Origin: Zasmidium citrigriseum
Taxonomy: Eukaryota; Ascomycota; Dothideomycetes; Mycosphaerellales; Mycosphaerellaceae
Length of the DNA: 64,000 nucleotides
Direction of reading: 5' to 3'
NCBI GenBank assembly: GCA_002786025.1
Contig: NHNW01000012.1
Coordinates: 744,001-808,000 of the forward strand
Below the pieces are notes generated by a model. The model saw only the letters and a list, made by a program, of their open reading frames with translations, was not told the origin of the DNA and did no database searches. Positions 33,701 through 43,100 of the stretch are shown here, in pieces. Within the stretch, counting starts at the first letter, position 1. Every line of letters starts with the position of its first letter. The position numbers and the translations under genes are program-made.

Positions 33701-36654
33701 GACAACCCATCTTCAAATGGGGAGAGTCTGGTAGCATTTTGAGCAGTTTCCCAAAGCAGACGCCATTCTATGCCGCTGGCAATGGCATTCCAAACATCAA
33801 ATGCACGCCTGGTGTGATTTCGGTGCAACAAGCAACGAACTTCATGCCAATGGATGATCGCAATGCCAAGTTTCCTGGTCCTTTGACCGCCCGCGCCAAG
33901 GGCAAGAAGAAGGAAGTGCTCGCTTGGATGTCAGGAAAGATCGAAGATCTGGAGCGCCGGAACGAAAGCGTCAGGATGGACTTCAATATGGATGCTGATA
34001 TGAAGAAGCGCGTTGAGGAGAAGCTTCTGCTCTGGAGGATCGTGAAGCTGTTCGTCGAGCATGACGCTCATCTTGAGGGAAGCAAAGCGATCGAGGATGA
34101 GGTCAGGGCCATTCTGCTTCCAAATCTGGCTCAAATGAGCCAAGTCATGGAATTGCAGAGTCCGCTCTCTGGCAACCCTGATCTGCAGGCGGACGGTGTC
34201 GACCGGTCCGTCATCTTCCAACTCCGACAGGCCCTACTTGAAGGTCAGCGAGAACGAGCTGTGTGGCTTGCTGAAGAGAAGAAGCTGTGGGGACATGCCA
34301 TGCTCATTGCATCAACCATGGGTCCTGAGGTCTGGAAACAGATCATTCAGTCCTTCGTCCGATCACAAGTCAAGACAGTTGGCGGCGATGCTAGAAGTTT
34401 GGCCGCTCTGTATCAAGTCTTTGCAGGTAATGCAGACGAGTGCGTGGACGAGCTGGTACCTCCATCGGCCCGAGCTGGATTCCAAATGGTATCAAAGTCG
34501 GACAGGACCACCTCTGGCAATCCATTGGAGGGACTGGATCAGTGGAGGGAGACGTTGGGCCTGGTGGCCGGCAATCGCACACCATCTGACGGCCAGTCTC
34601 TACTCGCACTCGGCAAGCTGTTGGGCGGCTATGGAAGAGCGGAGGCAGCTCACTCGTGCTTCCTCTTCGCGAGACAGCTTGCAAAGCACGATGGTGCTGA
34701 CAACCCCGAGACCAACTTTGTTCTTCTTGGCGCGAATCATCAAAGCCAGACCGAGAGCTTTGCTAACGACGTGGATGCGATCATCCTCACTGAGATCTAC
34801 GAATGGGCTGTCTCTCTCACTGCGCCTAGCACCGCGGTGCACTACATCCCCCACTTGCAATCGTACAAGCTCATTCATGCTCAGGAGCTTGCGGCTTTCG
34901 GCATGAAGAGCAAAGCACAGGCTTACTGCGACCACATCAACTCAGCTTACACATCGACTACGAGACCATCGCCATATTACCACCCGACTTTCACGCAAGC
35001 CGTGAACGACTTGAATGCGTTCTTGTCACAGACTCCGCAGTCTGGATCGGCTGGCTTGCTATCCAAGGGTGCCATGAACAAAGTCTCCTCTGGGGCTGCT
35101 AGCTGGTTCACCAAGTTCGTGTCTGGCGACGACGATCAAGAGTCAAACGGCTCAGGCCCGGGCGCTGGAAGCGAGGACATGATGAGCGGGCCTTTTGGCC
35201 GAGTCAACGGAGACTCGACCGAGATCAGTCGGTCGGGCTCGGTCCAGGACTTATACAACCCGATGATGGGCGGTGGCACGCCGTATGGAATGGGCGCGGT
35301 AACAACGCCCCCTCAGCAGTTTGCGCCATCATCTGCTCCCAGCAAGTACGCTCCTGGTGCAGGTGGCAACAAGTACGCTCCAATGGCTACAGGTGGATTC
35401 GGGGCCACTCAACGTCCTGCATCACCGCAACGGCCAGCATCTGCTCGGAACTACGCTCCTGCTGCCGCTGCCGCGCAGCCATTGGCAGTACCCAGGCCCG
35501 AAGCTGGTAGGGCGACTTCGGACTACAGTATACCATATGGCTCAGATTCGAGACGAGGATCAGCGCAGTACTCTTCAGGAAGTTACGAGCCACGGCCAGC
35601 GTTTGCTGAAGAGACATCGTCGTATGGGTATCAGCCCTCGATTCCTGCACAGGCCACCGTGCCAGAGGAGCAAGATGCCTTCGCGAAGCCAAATGGTTTT
35701 GACGCCCACGAGGAAACAGTGCCGGATGCAGAGGGTGGTGGGTATCAACCAGCAATGGGAGGCTATGAGCCTCCTAGTAGCTCCGGCTATGAACCTCCCA
35801 GCGGTGGATACGAGCCTCCTAGCGGCGGATATGAACCTCCTTCATATCAGCCATACCAACCGGAGCCTGACGCTGATGATGACGACGTCTCGACTAAGCC
35901 AAAGAGAAAGGGAATGATGGAAGATGACGAGGATGATCAGCTCGCCAAGCAGGCAGCCGCCATGAAGAAGGCAGAAGCAGATCGACAGGCTGATGACGCT
36001 TTCAAGAAAGCGGCCGAGGCCGACGCTGCTCGTGACAAGGCCAAAGCTGGCAATAAGAAGGGCTGGCTTGGAGGCTGGTTTGGAGGGAAGAAAGATGACA
36101 GCATGCCAACTGTCCACAAAGCGAAACTTGGCGAGGAGAACTCGTTTTATTATGACGAGAATTTGAAGAAGTGGGTCAACAAAAAGGGTGGTGCGGATGC
36201 TGCAACGCCTGCTGCCGCAACTCCGCCACCTCCAAGAGGTCCTCCAAGCAGGGCTGTGAGTGCGATGGGACCTCCTTCTGGACCACCATCGAGAGTCGGC
36301 AGTCAGAGTGGTATTACGGGAATGCCAGGTGCGCCTCCCATGGGTGCAAGGCCACCTCCTTCGACAGTCGGATCTCCTGCAATCGGTCCGCCTTCTGGAC
36401 CATCTTCTCGTAGCGGCACTCCTGCGTCTGGAGGTGGACCACCGATGCCTGCTGCTGTCGCCGCCTTGAACGGTGGTGATTCTTCAGGGCCTCCCTCTAA
36501 TCCTCCTAGTCGCCCACCAACCAGCATGAGCAACGCTAGCAGCCTTGACGACTTGCTCGGCGGGCCGCCAGGTCCTGGTCAGAGGAAGGCAGGCGGCACC
36601 GTGAAAGGAAAGAAGAAGGGCGGAAGGTATGTCGACGTGATGCAGTCGAAGTAA
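30793..36654 (+). CDS. SEC16: COPII coat assembly protein Sec16
   Basis: Peripheral scaffold of ER exit sites that organises COPII coat assembly. 1953 aa, single exon. The N-terminal third is acidic and disordered; it contains a repeated W-x-x-x-x-D-D-x-T-F-G-E-L-L-G motif at 31786-31953. A Pro/Gln-rich region with several RYSP/RFSP units follows. The conserved central domain begins near residue 962 (LERWKGQPIFKWGESG) and runs to about 1115. The ACE1-type helical domain that binds Sec13/Sec31 lies at about 1139-1416 (IFQLRQALLEGQRERAVWLA). Near 1656-1685 there are tandem GYEPPS units. A short conserved C-terminal segment (GWLGGWFGGKK) at about 1751 precedes a Pro/Gly-rich tail that should contact Sec23. 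Length is in the usual range for filamentous fungi. Confidence 0.94.
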   Translation: MSDDDYPNFGSAWTSTSAAAPPPSGSASWNPAFRPDSDRGHARNTSTASNDDFFDRYPGPTPEKSRPQRHEILEEQDEELEASPRRRQSSISVSYAIEQRFDAASPEDMMRVPATESDAEGPLSRRDSSTVTDLETHATDLDTDLILETPVTAIDLETPRIGNVEEDEEAAIFQPEETVQEQREHLSVQMPDIPHEAIFIGTPGMATPIATDDNFTEELYKIRPPSGYEHQGETLDMEEAVDEAPSAPLLEDPEEQPVVEPLQREPTMQAVNEDSVLDDFDGASAPGQPLSKAKAQLGHIDRSFTTNFTELQTPVEDVRTEDQASRIPVSNEWPSAGDDRTFGELLGDDSPVVSKPKEHAVAVPSTTVADDGWGPTADDDTFGELLGQSKETEVQGASSVPVQQAEQVPSLEAPVTAPEDQDEDKLAAMWQAALDDDDLLDEPKDLDESNELDPSTLFGDDDDGFLEDELDVPSAPVPAPVQSTSAQPQRTASPYIPQTPQQPAQQNSRSNPYAAPGPQILNQSHGRSAGTPSTGLYDVYGHGAPVPQQTPQRPSAQSSQSFVDKAKGGYQSPYDLPMDVVKQPRQRPRQPPPAPQAAPTPPMRTSSMSSQPGQPPSMPPTAQAAGLTPPSSSSGSVPPPPPNTAANGTPAAKPTPKTDAGFFADLPVAPKLRSRPSGAYTPQPQASPAPPNQLPQQHPSRPPVAPPVQPPQRPVAPPTPAQQPMYGGLTQPDKNPLFPEQPTAPSQPQPPAPSQNQRYSPSNLPAPAQTQSRFSPAPPTQAPAATSRYSPAPSAQGAPTKKYGPAAAPAPAAAAAAPPPGVQHAHAFAPRTSSPLAFQHGKPQPAAANEGPRPLPSMPMSPPKTHSTSGTMSPERSASLSYSPVEQRPPAVATLTSPPQRPKTQSPPNVMKMPRYASMQSMPRPSSAAGSPAPTSQPAFLPHRRQFSREFTYATPHDERAQDPLERWKGQPIFKWGESGSILSSFPKQTPFYAAGNGIPNIKCTPGVISVQQATNFMPMDDRNAKFPGPLTARAKGKKKEVLAWMSGKIEDLERRNESVRMDFNMDADMKKRVEEKLLLWRIVKLFVEHDAHLEGSKAIEDEVRAILLPNLAQMSQVMELQSPLSGNPDLQADGVDRSVIFQLRQALLEGQRERAVWLAEEKKLWGHAMLIASTMGPEVWKQIIQSFVRSQVKTVGGDARSLAALYQVFAGNADECVDELVPPSARAGFQMVSKSDRTTSGNPLEGLDQWRETLGLVAGNRTPSDGQSLLALGKLLGGYGRAEAAHSCFLFARQLAKHDGADNPETNFVLLGANHQSQTESFANDVDAIILTEIYEWAVSLTAPSTAVHYIPHLQSYKLIHAQELAAFGMKSKAQAYCDHINSAYTSTTRPSPYYHPTFTQAVNDLNAFLSQTPQSGSAGLLSKGAMNKVSSGAASWFTKFVSGDDDQESNGSGPGAGSEDMMSGPFGRVNGDSTEISRSGSVQDLYNPMMGGGTPYGMGAVTTPPQQFAPSSAPSKYAPGAGGNKYAPMATGGFGATQRPASPQRPASARNYAPAAAAAQPLAVPRPEAGRATSDYSIPYGSDSRRGSAQYSSGSYEPRPAFAEETSSYGYQPSIPAQATVPEEQDAFAKPNGFDAHEETVPDAEGGGYQPAMGGYEPPSSSGYEPPSGGYEPPSGGYEPPSYQPYQPEPDADDDDVSTKPKRKGMMEDDEDDQLAKQAAAMKKAEADRQADDAFKKAAEADAARDKAKAGNKKGWLGGWFGGKKDDSMPTVHKAKLGEENSFYYDENLKKWVNKKGGADAATPAAATPPPPRGPPSRAVSAMGPPSGPPSRVGSQSGITGMPGAPPMGARPPPSTVGSPAIGPPSGPSSRSGTPASGGGPPMPAAVAALNGGDSSGPPSNPPSRPPTSMSNASSLDDLLGGPPGPGQRKAGGTVKGKKKGGRYVDVMQSK

Positions 36655-37571
36655 GGCATCGAAGGGCTGGACTGCATTTTGATTACGGCGTTCTTGGGAA
36701 AGGGAGGACTCGATGCGTTCAAGAGATACCTGACGCATTCGCATTGCGTACACACGAAGTCAAGGAAGACATGTCTTGGGAAAGAGCATTTTGCATTGGG
36801 ATAATGGGGTTGGAGCAATGTACGTTTTTGAACGATGCGTATGGGTCTCTCGAGAGTATATACGAGTACGCTGCTGAGACTATCTGTAGTATAAAGGGTA
36901 TATTAATGATCGATGCCGTGATGGTGTCGAGGTTCGAGACTTTAGTCGACCTTCTTGACACTCCCTTCCATTCGTGAGAAGACACCTCGGTGTGGTTCCC
37001 AAGAGAAAATAAGTGGCTGGTATCTCAGCCAAAAGCAGACATTGCAAGCAACCGGGCATACCGAAGAACGCGGAAGGTTGATTGGTGACAGCATACACAC
37101 ACGCCTCGACAACCTTGATGACGGCTTTGACTTCGTATCATCGACAAGCACGTCTGAGTCGCGCCCGCCTAATCAACCACAATGCCACGTTGTGATTAGG
37201 AGAAGACAGAAGGAAGGAGCTCTGTTCAGCCGTACCTGCAGCTATATCTGACTCGATCCATGACGCCGACGCGCCTTTGTGTTCATGCACCGGAACGCCG
37301 AACCGTTCGGGACGAGCAGTGAAAGCAGCGACTATTTCGAATCGGAGTCTGTGTCGATCTATCACTTGCTGTGGATGCCGAGTCGTGTGTGGAAGAAGCA
37401 ATGGTGATGTGGGATGACAACACTTTGCCAGCCGTCCTTGAGGCTTTGGGGGTGATTGGAGGGATGCAAGTGCGCTTCCTACGATGGGAGGCATATCTAG
37501 GAGAGCTGCCGTCTTTATAGGGTTGAGAGGTCCTTGCTTCGCACGTTCTCGTCGTCGTTGAGAGCACAGCA
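36655..37571. other. Intergenic region downstream of SEC16
   Basis: 917 bp holding the SEC16 3' UTR and the promoter of the next gene. Open frames on both strands (for example 37138-37572 minus) lack any family resemblance and splice logic, and I do not call a gene. Confidence 0.45.
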
Positions 37572-38231
37572 ATGTCGAGCGCTAGGGTCAATACGAATCA
37601 GCCCAGAGCGGTACGGCCTGGTGAGTGAGACCTATATTGTATCCTGCCAGATGATGGACGTTGACATGGAAATGTAGTCATGCGCAGGACACAATCCAAC
37701 GACACACTCGCCACGAGGATCAGCTCTCTCAGTCTCAGCAGTCGCAAAACCACGGGAGAAAGCAAAAGATCTTCCATCGCACAGATTCGTGCCCTCAACA
37801 GACAGAATTCCTCCCTCCTGAAACTCCCTGCGATCCTCAGAGACCGCATCATCGAGTTGGCCGTTGTCGAGTCAGAACCAATCCACCTCAAGAAACGAGC
37901 CAAACTCCCAGCCCTCCTCCAAACATCCCACCAACTCCGTCTCGAGACCGCAAAGATCTACTTCAGCCGTAACACCTTCCAGATCGCTTTTGGAGAGACG
38001 AAGTTCAAAGTTTGGTTGGAGAATGTCGTTGGGGATCGACGACGATATCTTCGCTGCATCAACGATGGACGTCCGGATCCAGGGGGTTTTGAGGAAGCGC
38101 TCAAGGCTGCGAGAAAGTTGGATAGGAAGTATGGGTTGAGAAGTGGGACTGTCTCGGTGTTTTGGTTTAGGAATGAGGAGGGAAGGATACCGGAGGCTTG
38201 GTGGGTCAACGGATTGGGTGTGAGGTCCTGA
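37572..38231 (+). CDS. 2EXR/F-box-like hypothetical protein
   Basis: 200-aa fungal protein of unknown role. Exons 37572-37620 and 37678-38231, intron of 57 nt; the junction gives RPVMRRTQS in frame. The core motif LLKLPAILRDRIIELAVVES, followed by LPALLQTSHQLRLETAKIYF, matches the widespread fungal 2EXR-type domain: an LP-x-x-x-R helix as in F-boxes, then a LL-x-(T/V)-x-(H/N)-x-x-(L/I)-(R)-x-E segment. Such proteins are expanded in ascomycetes and are usually annotated as F-box-like, but ubiquitin-ligase function is unproven. A second, shorter member is at 48900-49340. The N-terminus is Ser/Thr-rich and basic. Confidence 0.75.
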
Positions 38232-38540
38232 AAGGCTGCAAGACTGGTTTGGGTTGTATTCATGTGAATGATTTACGATTGAACGATTGCAGTGACAGAT
38301 CTTGTCCGGCGTTCCCTGTCTTCTTCCTGCATGCACGCGTACGTATCCCACCCCACTCTGAGGGGACTCGCTCTCGGGTTGAGCTCGTACGAGAGCTCTC
38401 GACCTCACCTCTTCTTCTGCTATATCACTCACTGACGAACATCGTACAACAGTGAAGTGAAACAACACCAAACCTGAAAACAATCGAGATCAATCAAACA
38501 CACCAGCATCAACTCCCACGAATCCAAAGGAAAATTCAAG
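38232..38540. other. Promoter/leader of the MFS gene
   Basis: 309 bp between two genes on the same strand. The part next to 38540 is A/C-rich leader. Nothing else is visible. Confidence 0.4.
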
Positions 38541-40166
38541 ATGGCTCCTTCATTCCTTACTAGAGCCTCCAATGAACTAGGCCTAACAACCCTCCTCTCC
38601 TCCCCACGCGACATCCACATCCTCCTCCTCACCCGCTTCATCCGCATGTTCGCCTACGGCTCGTCGACTCTAATCCTCGCCCTCTTCTTCTCCTCGCTCG
38701 GCCACTCCGACACCGCAATCGGCCTCTTCATGACCCTAACCCTCATCGGCGACGTCCTAATTTCCCTCCTCCTGACCCTATTCGCCGACAAACTAGGCCG
38801 TCGCAAGATCCTCTTCATGGGCGCGATGTTAATGGTCTTCTCGGGGGTTGTGTTTGGGATGGTGAGCAATTACTGGATTTTGTTGCTCGCGGCGGTTGTG
38901 GGCGTTATTAGTCCCAGTGGGAATGAGATTGGACCGTTCAGGGCGGTGGAGGAGAGTACGCTTGCGCATCTTTCGGAGGCGAAGACGAGGAGTGATATCT
39001 TTGCTTTGTACGTCGTTGCCGGGACTCTAGGGGCTTCGGGAGGCACTTTGGTGGCGGGATGGATGACGCAGGCTGTTCAATCGGCGGGATGGAGCGAGGT
39101 GGCGAGTTTCCGGCTGGTGTTTTGGTTGTATGCTGTTATTGGGGCTGTGAAGGCGGGTATGACGTTGTTGCTAAGCAGTAAATGTGAGGCGCAGCCGGAG
39201 GAGCATGTGCCTAGTGAGGTGGAAATGAGGAGGGCTGGGAGGGAGGAGAGGGGGCAGGAGGAGCAGCAGAGGCCGTTTCTTGAGGGGGAGGAGGATGAGG
39301 AGCAGGTCCCAGAGCCTGCGCCGAAGCCTGTGGAGACGAAGAAGACGAGTTGGTTTCAGCTTTCGGAGAAGTCGAGGTATACTCTGCTCAAGTTGTGTGG
39401 GATTTTCTTCTTTGACTCGTTGGCGAGGTATATCGCCAGACCCATCTGCTTCCATTGAGTCTCAGCTGACGACTTCACAGTGGAATGGTACCAGCTTCGT
39501 TGATCGCCTACTACATTAGCAACAAGTTCGACATTGCAGAAGGCACACTCGGAACGATCATGGCATCCGCACAGTTCATCTCAAGCATCGGGAACATCTT
39601 CGCCAGCTCCGTGGCAAAGAGAATAGGCCTCGTGCGAACAAGTACGTATCTTCCTCACTTACCTTGCATCAAAAAACCAAGAAACGGGGATGAGATGGTG
39701 AATCAGTCATGCATACTGACACTGTGCAATAGTGGTCTTCACCCACCTCCCCTCAGCGATCTTCCTCCTATTGCTTCCAGCACCATCCTCACTCTTCATG
39801 ACAATCGTACTCCTCGTGGCTCGCTCAGTCCTCAGCTCCATGGATCAGGCACCCAGAAGCGCATTCTTGTCGGCAGTCGTCTTGCCGAACGAACGAACGG
39901 CAGTCATGGGGATCGTGAACACCGTCAAAACATCCAGTCAGAGTTCTGGACCCTTGATCACTGGCCTGCTGGCAGCGGACAAGCGTTTCTGGGTCGCATT
40001 CGTGATCGCCGGATCCTTGAAGGCGTCATACGATGTGATGATGCTGAGCATGTTCAGGGATGTGCCGCTCGAGGGAGATCGGAGCAACCGCGCGGAGTCT
40101 TCTGAGGAGGCCGCCCACGCTGAAGACAACGATCAAGCCCAAGCAGAAGGGCGGCAAAGATCATGA
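38541..40166 (+). CDS. Major facilitator superfamily transporter (DHA1-like)
   Basis: 493-aa membrane transporter. Exons 38541-39427, 39481-39641 and 39733-40166, introns of 53 and 91 nt; both junctions keep the frame (DSLASGMVPAS and GLVRTMVFTHL). About twelve membrane spans are visible. The loop between spans 2 and 3 carries the MFS signature (DKLGRRKILFMG). A long acidic/Glu-rich cytosolic loop (about residues 215-275) separates the two halves. The substrate cannot be deduced; multidrug or metabolite export is the usual guess for this type. The C-terminus is acidic and hydrophilic. The stop codon lies only 5 bp from the stop of the converging LAA1. The first 300 bp of coding sequence are C-rich, the rest G-rich. 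Confidence 0.87.
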
Positions 40167-40171
40167 TCTAA

Positions 40172-43100
40172 TCAACCACCAAAGTCCATCTTCAAAGCAA
40201 TAGTCGGCTCCCTCTCGGTACTGAAGTCCTGTCTGGAACTGCGACTGCTGGCCTGAGACTTCAAAACCGCCTCCATGAGTTGCTTCTTCTCTCCAGCCAT
40301 CGATCCGACCAGAGCTCTAAAAGTCCCATTATCAGTCGCCGCAAGTTCAAGCAGTCTCGCCGCAATCCCCGGATACGACGCTTTACCATCCCTCGCCGCA
40401 CAGCTGAGCATGACGTTCATAACAAGCACAACAGCAGCTGGTTTGCGTTCCGCTGGAAGTTTCGCCGAGATGTACGCTGTGAGTGTCTGTCCCATCACTG
40501 GTTTGGTCTCGCCCATGCCTTCAAGATCAGGGGCTTGCAGCATGAAATCGACGGCATGTTGAAATGTCAAGCGTGTGCAGACATCCTGCATGAGAAGCGT
40601 CCTGTAGCACCCCGCAGCTACTTTGGTCGTCATTGGTGCGACGAGGCATTCGCGAAGCTCAGATAGGAATCGCAGTATCAAAGGATCTTGATCTCCGTCG
40701 AAAAGAGGCTGTGCGGCAGACAGCAGGATCGTGATGGCAAGTAATGTGTTCTTCTCGCAGGGCAGACTGGCTTCTGTCTCACGCTTCTGTGCATTTCTCA
40801 AGATGGCCAACATCCGTTTGAGGGCATTCTGCAGCTGTTGCTTGGTGTCTGGTCGCTCGTCCTCGGCGATGCTTGCCACGAATCGGCGGAATATAGGTAG
40901 CGATTGGGGGAGTACAACCGCCTGGCACGAAGCTGTACCCAGGATCGTGACGAAGATGTGGAGGATGGAAGCGTGAAGATCGGTCTTGATGATCGACGGG
41001 AACACCTCCGACACATCGACAAGTGCTTGGAGGGAGGACCGCACCAGTATTATTGCTTCGTCTGATGACTCGAGATGTGCAGAGACTGGTGTGTCCGCAA
41101 GTCCAGGTATAAGACCGGCAATGACGAGAATGATGATCCGCGTCAGCTCAAATAGCTGCTCAATGTCATCCGAGAGTTGCGCCTCGCCATTGATCGGTGT
41201 CTGCTGGCCTTGTCTGGATGAGGGATGTACCAGGCAGAGATTCCGAGCAATCTCAACAATGACTGCTTGCATTGACAGGTTCTCCGTCAGCACCATCCTA
41301 TCAAGTAGATCCATCGTCTCGGAGAAGACAACTTCCTGATAGACTGCGTTGCCAGAGACCGAGGGACGCAGGATCTTCTTCAAAGCCGCAAGGATGTCCA
41401 GATTGCGTTGCCGTGTAAGTACGTCGTCATCGCCGCTTCGCACAGCTAGAGACTCGAAGGCCAGACCGTACAGGACGAAGAAGAACGCAACAGGCTCCTC
41501 GCGATAGTTGATGCCCGTCGTCTTCCGAGCGATCGTCCCATTGACTTTCTCTGCGCCCTCATCGCCAGCTCCGTCTGACTGCTCAATCTGCTTATTGTCA
41601 AGAGCATCGAAGACGAACTCGCTGTCCTCGTCGATAAGACTGGCGATGGCATCCACGAGACTAAGCCACGAGGCTTGGTAAAACTTCAGCAACGTTTCTC
41701 GGTTGAGCGCAGCATACACAGTGTCCAAATCACCCGAGGTCGCCGGCGTAGCTGTCGTGGCAGAGATATCTGGCTCGAATCGCAAACGCGCATATTCTCG
41801 CAGGGACGAGATCCACAGAGGCACAAGCTGCGCAATGTGCGGCTTGACAACGTCGACGAGGTACTTTTGCTCTGAGCTAGCAATCTGCAGCTCTGCCCAA
41901 GCCGAGAATACAGCCATGCGGACCATCACCTGTGCATTCGCACTGAGTGCCTTGAGATCGCCAATGCTGGCGCTGTCCGCATCTCGTGAAAAGCTGTCAA
42001 GCGCGGATACCAGAGTTTTGAGGATACGACCCATTCGGTCGATGTCTGTGACGATTCCTGTCGCGATGAAAGTGGCACACACGTTCACAGCGGCGGCAGC
42101 CAGTTCAGGCGAGGAGTCCGCCGCGAAAGCAGGAGTCAAAGCCGAACTGATTTGCGCCTGATATTGCTCCAAGAGCATTGCCTCCTGGAAGTCTGGGTCT
42201 GGTGTACGACCAAACATCTTCAAGATCTGGTCGATGATCTGCATGCCCACGACACGCAACGCGGCCACTCCAGCAGTGGAGGCAGAGAAAGCGATGCGGA
42301 TGACATCGGCAACCTTTTGTTGCAGAGCAGCTTCGCCTGGACTTTCATCACTCACGGCAGCTTCTTTCCGGATCATGGCGATGAGGTTGTGCATGCACTC
42401 CATGGCAAAGAGACGGACTTGCCAACGCATGAGCTCTTGAGTTGACGATGGAGCTTCGGTCTCGTCCTCTTTGCTTGCACCAGCGGTGACAGCAAACCCA
42501 GCTACTTCCTCATCCTGCAAGTCAGGTCCAGCAGTGGCGGTAGTGCTCTTCGGCACTGCGGTTTTGGGCTTTTCGACCTTGGCTTTGGTCTTAGTCAAGA
42601 TGTTGTTACATCTCTGTATCCAGTCTGACGGGTCGCTGGAGCCCGTCTGTTGGAGCCAGTTCATGAAGATGTTTTGGATAGACTGCTGAGAGGGATTGAA
42701 GTTCAAATACTCCCAAAGTCGATCTTCCAATCCTGGGCGAGCGGTTCGAATAATCTCAGGGGCGTCACGACGCATGAGTGTGAAGAGTCCATGCAGGGCC
42801 AAGCTCGCGAGCTCGGGTGATGATGCGTCAACATCATCCTGAAGTCTTCTCACGTACTGCGCGAACTCCAGATGTCCGGGCGCGTATAGTGAGAGATGTT
42901 CCAAGCATCGCAGGCTCTCAAGCAGGATTGCAGTGTCTTCTTCCTCGGAGAAAAGCCGTACAAGAGTCAGTATCATGTCCCTCGCCTTCACCATATCTTG
43001 GAGATCGGGACCAAGAACATTGATGATGGCGTCAACGCCGCGGGCGACGGCCGCTGTGACAGGCAGCTCCATCGACATGTTCGAGGAAGCCTGCGACACA

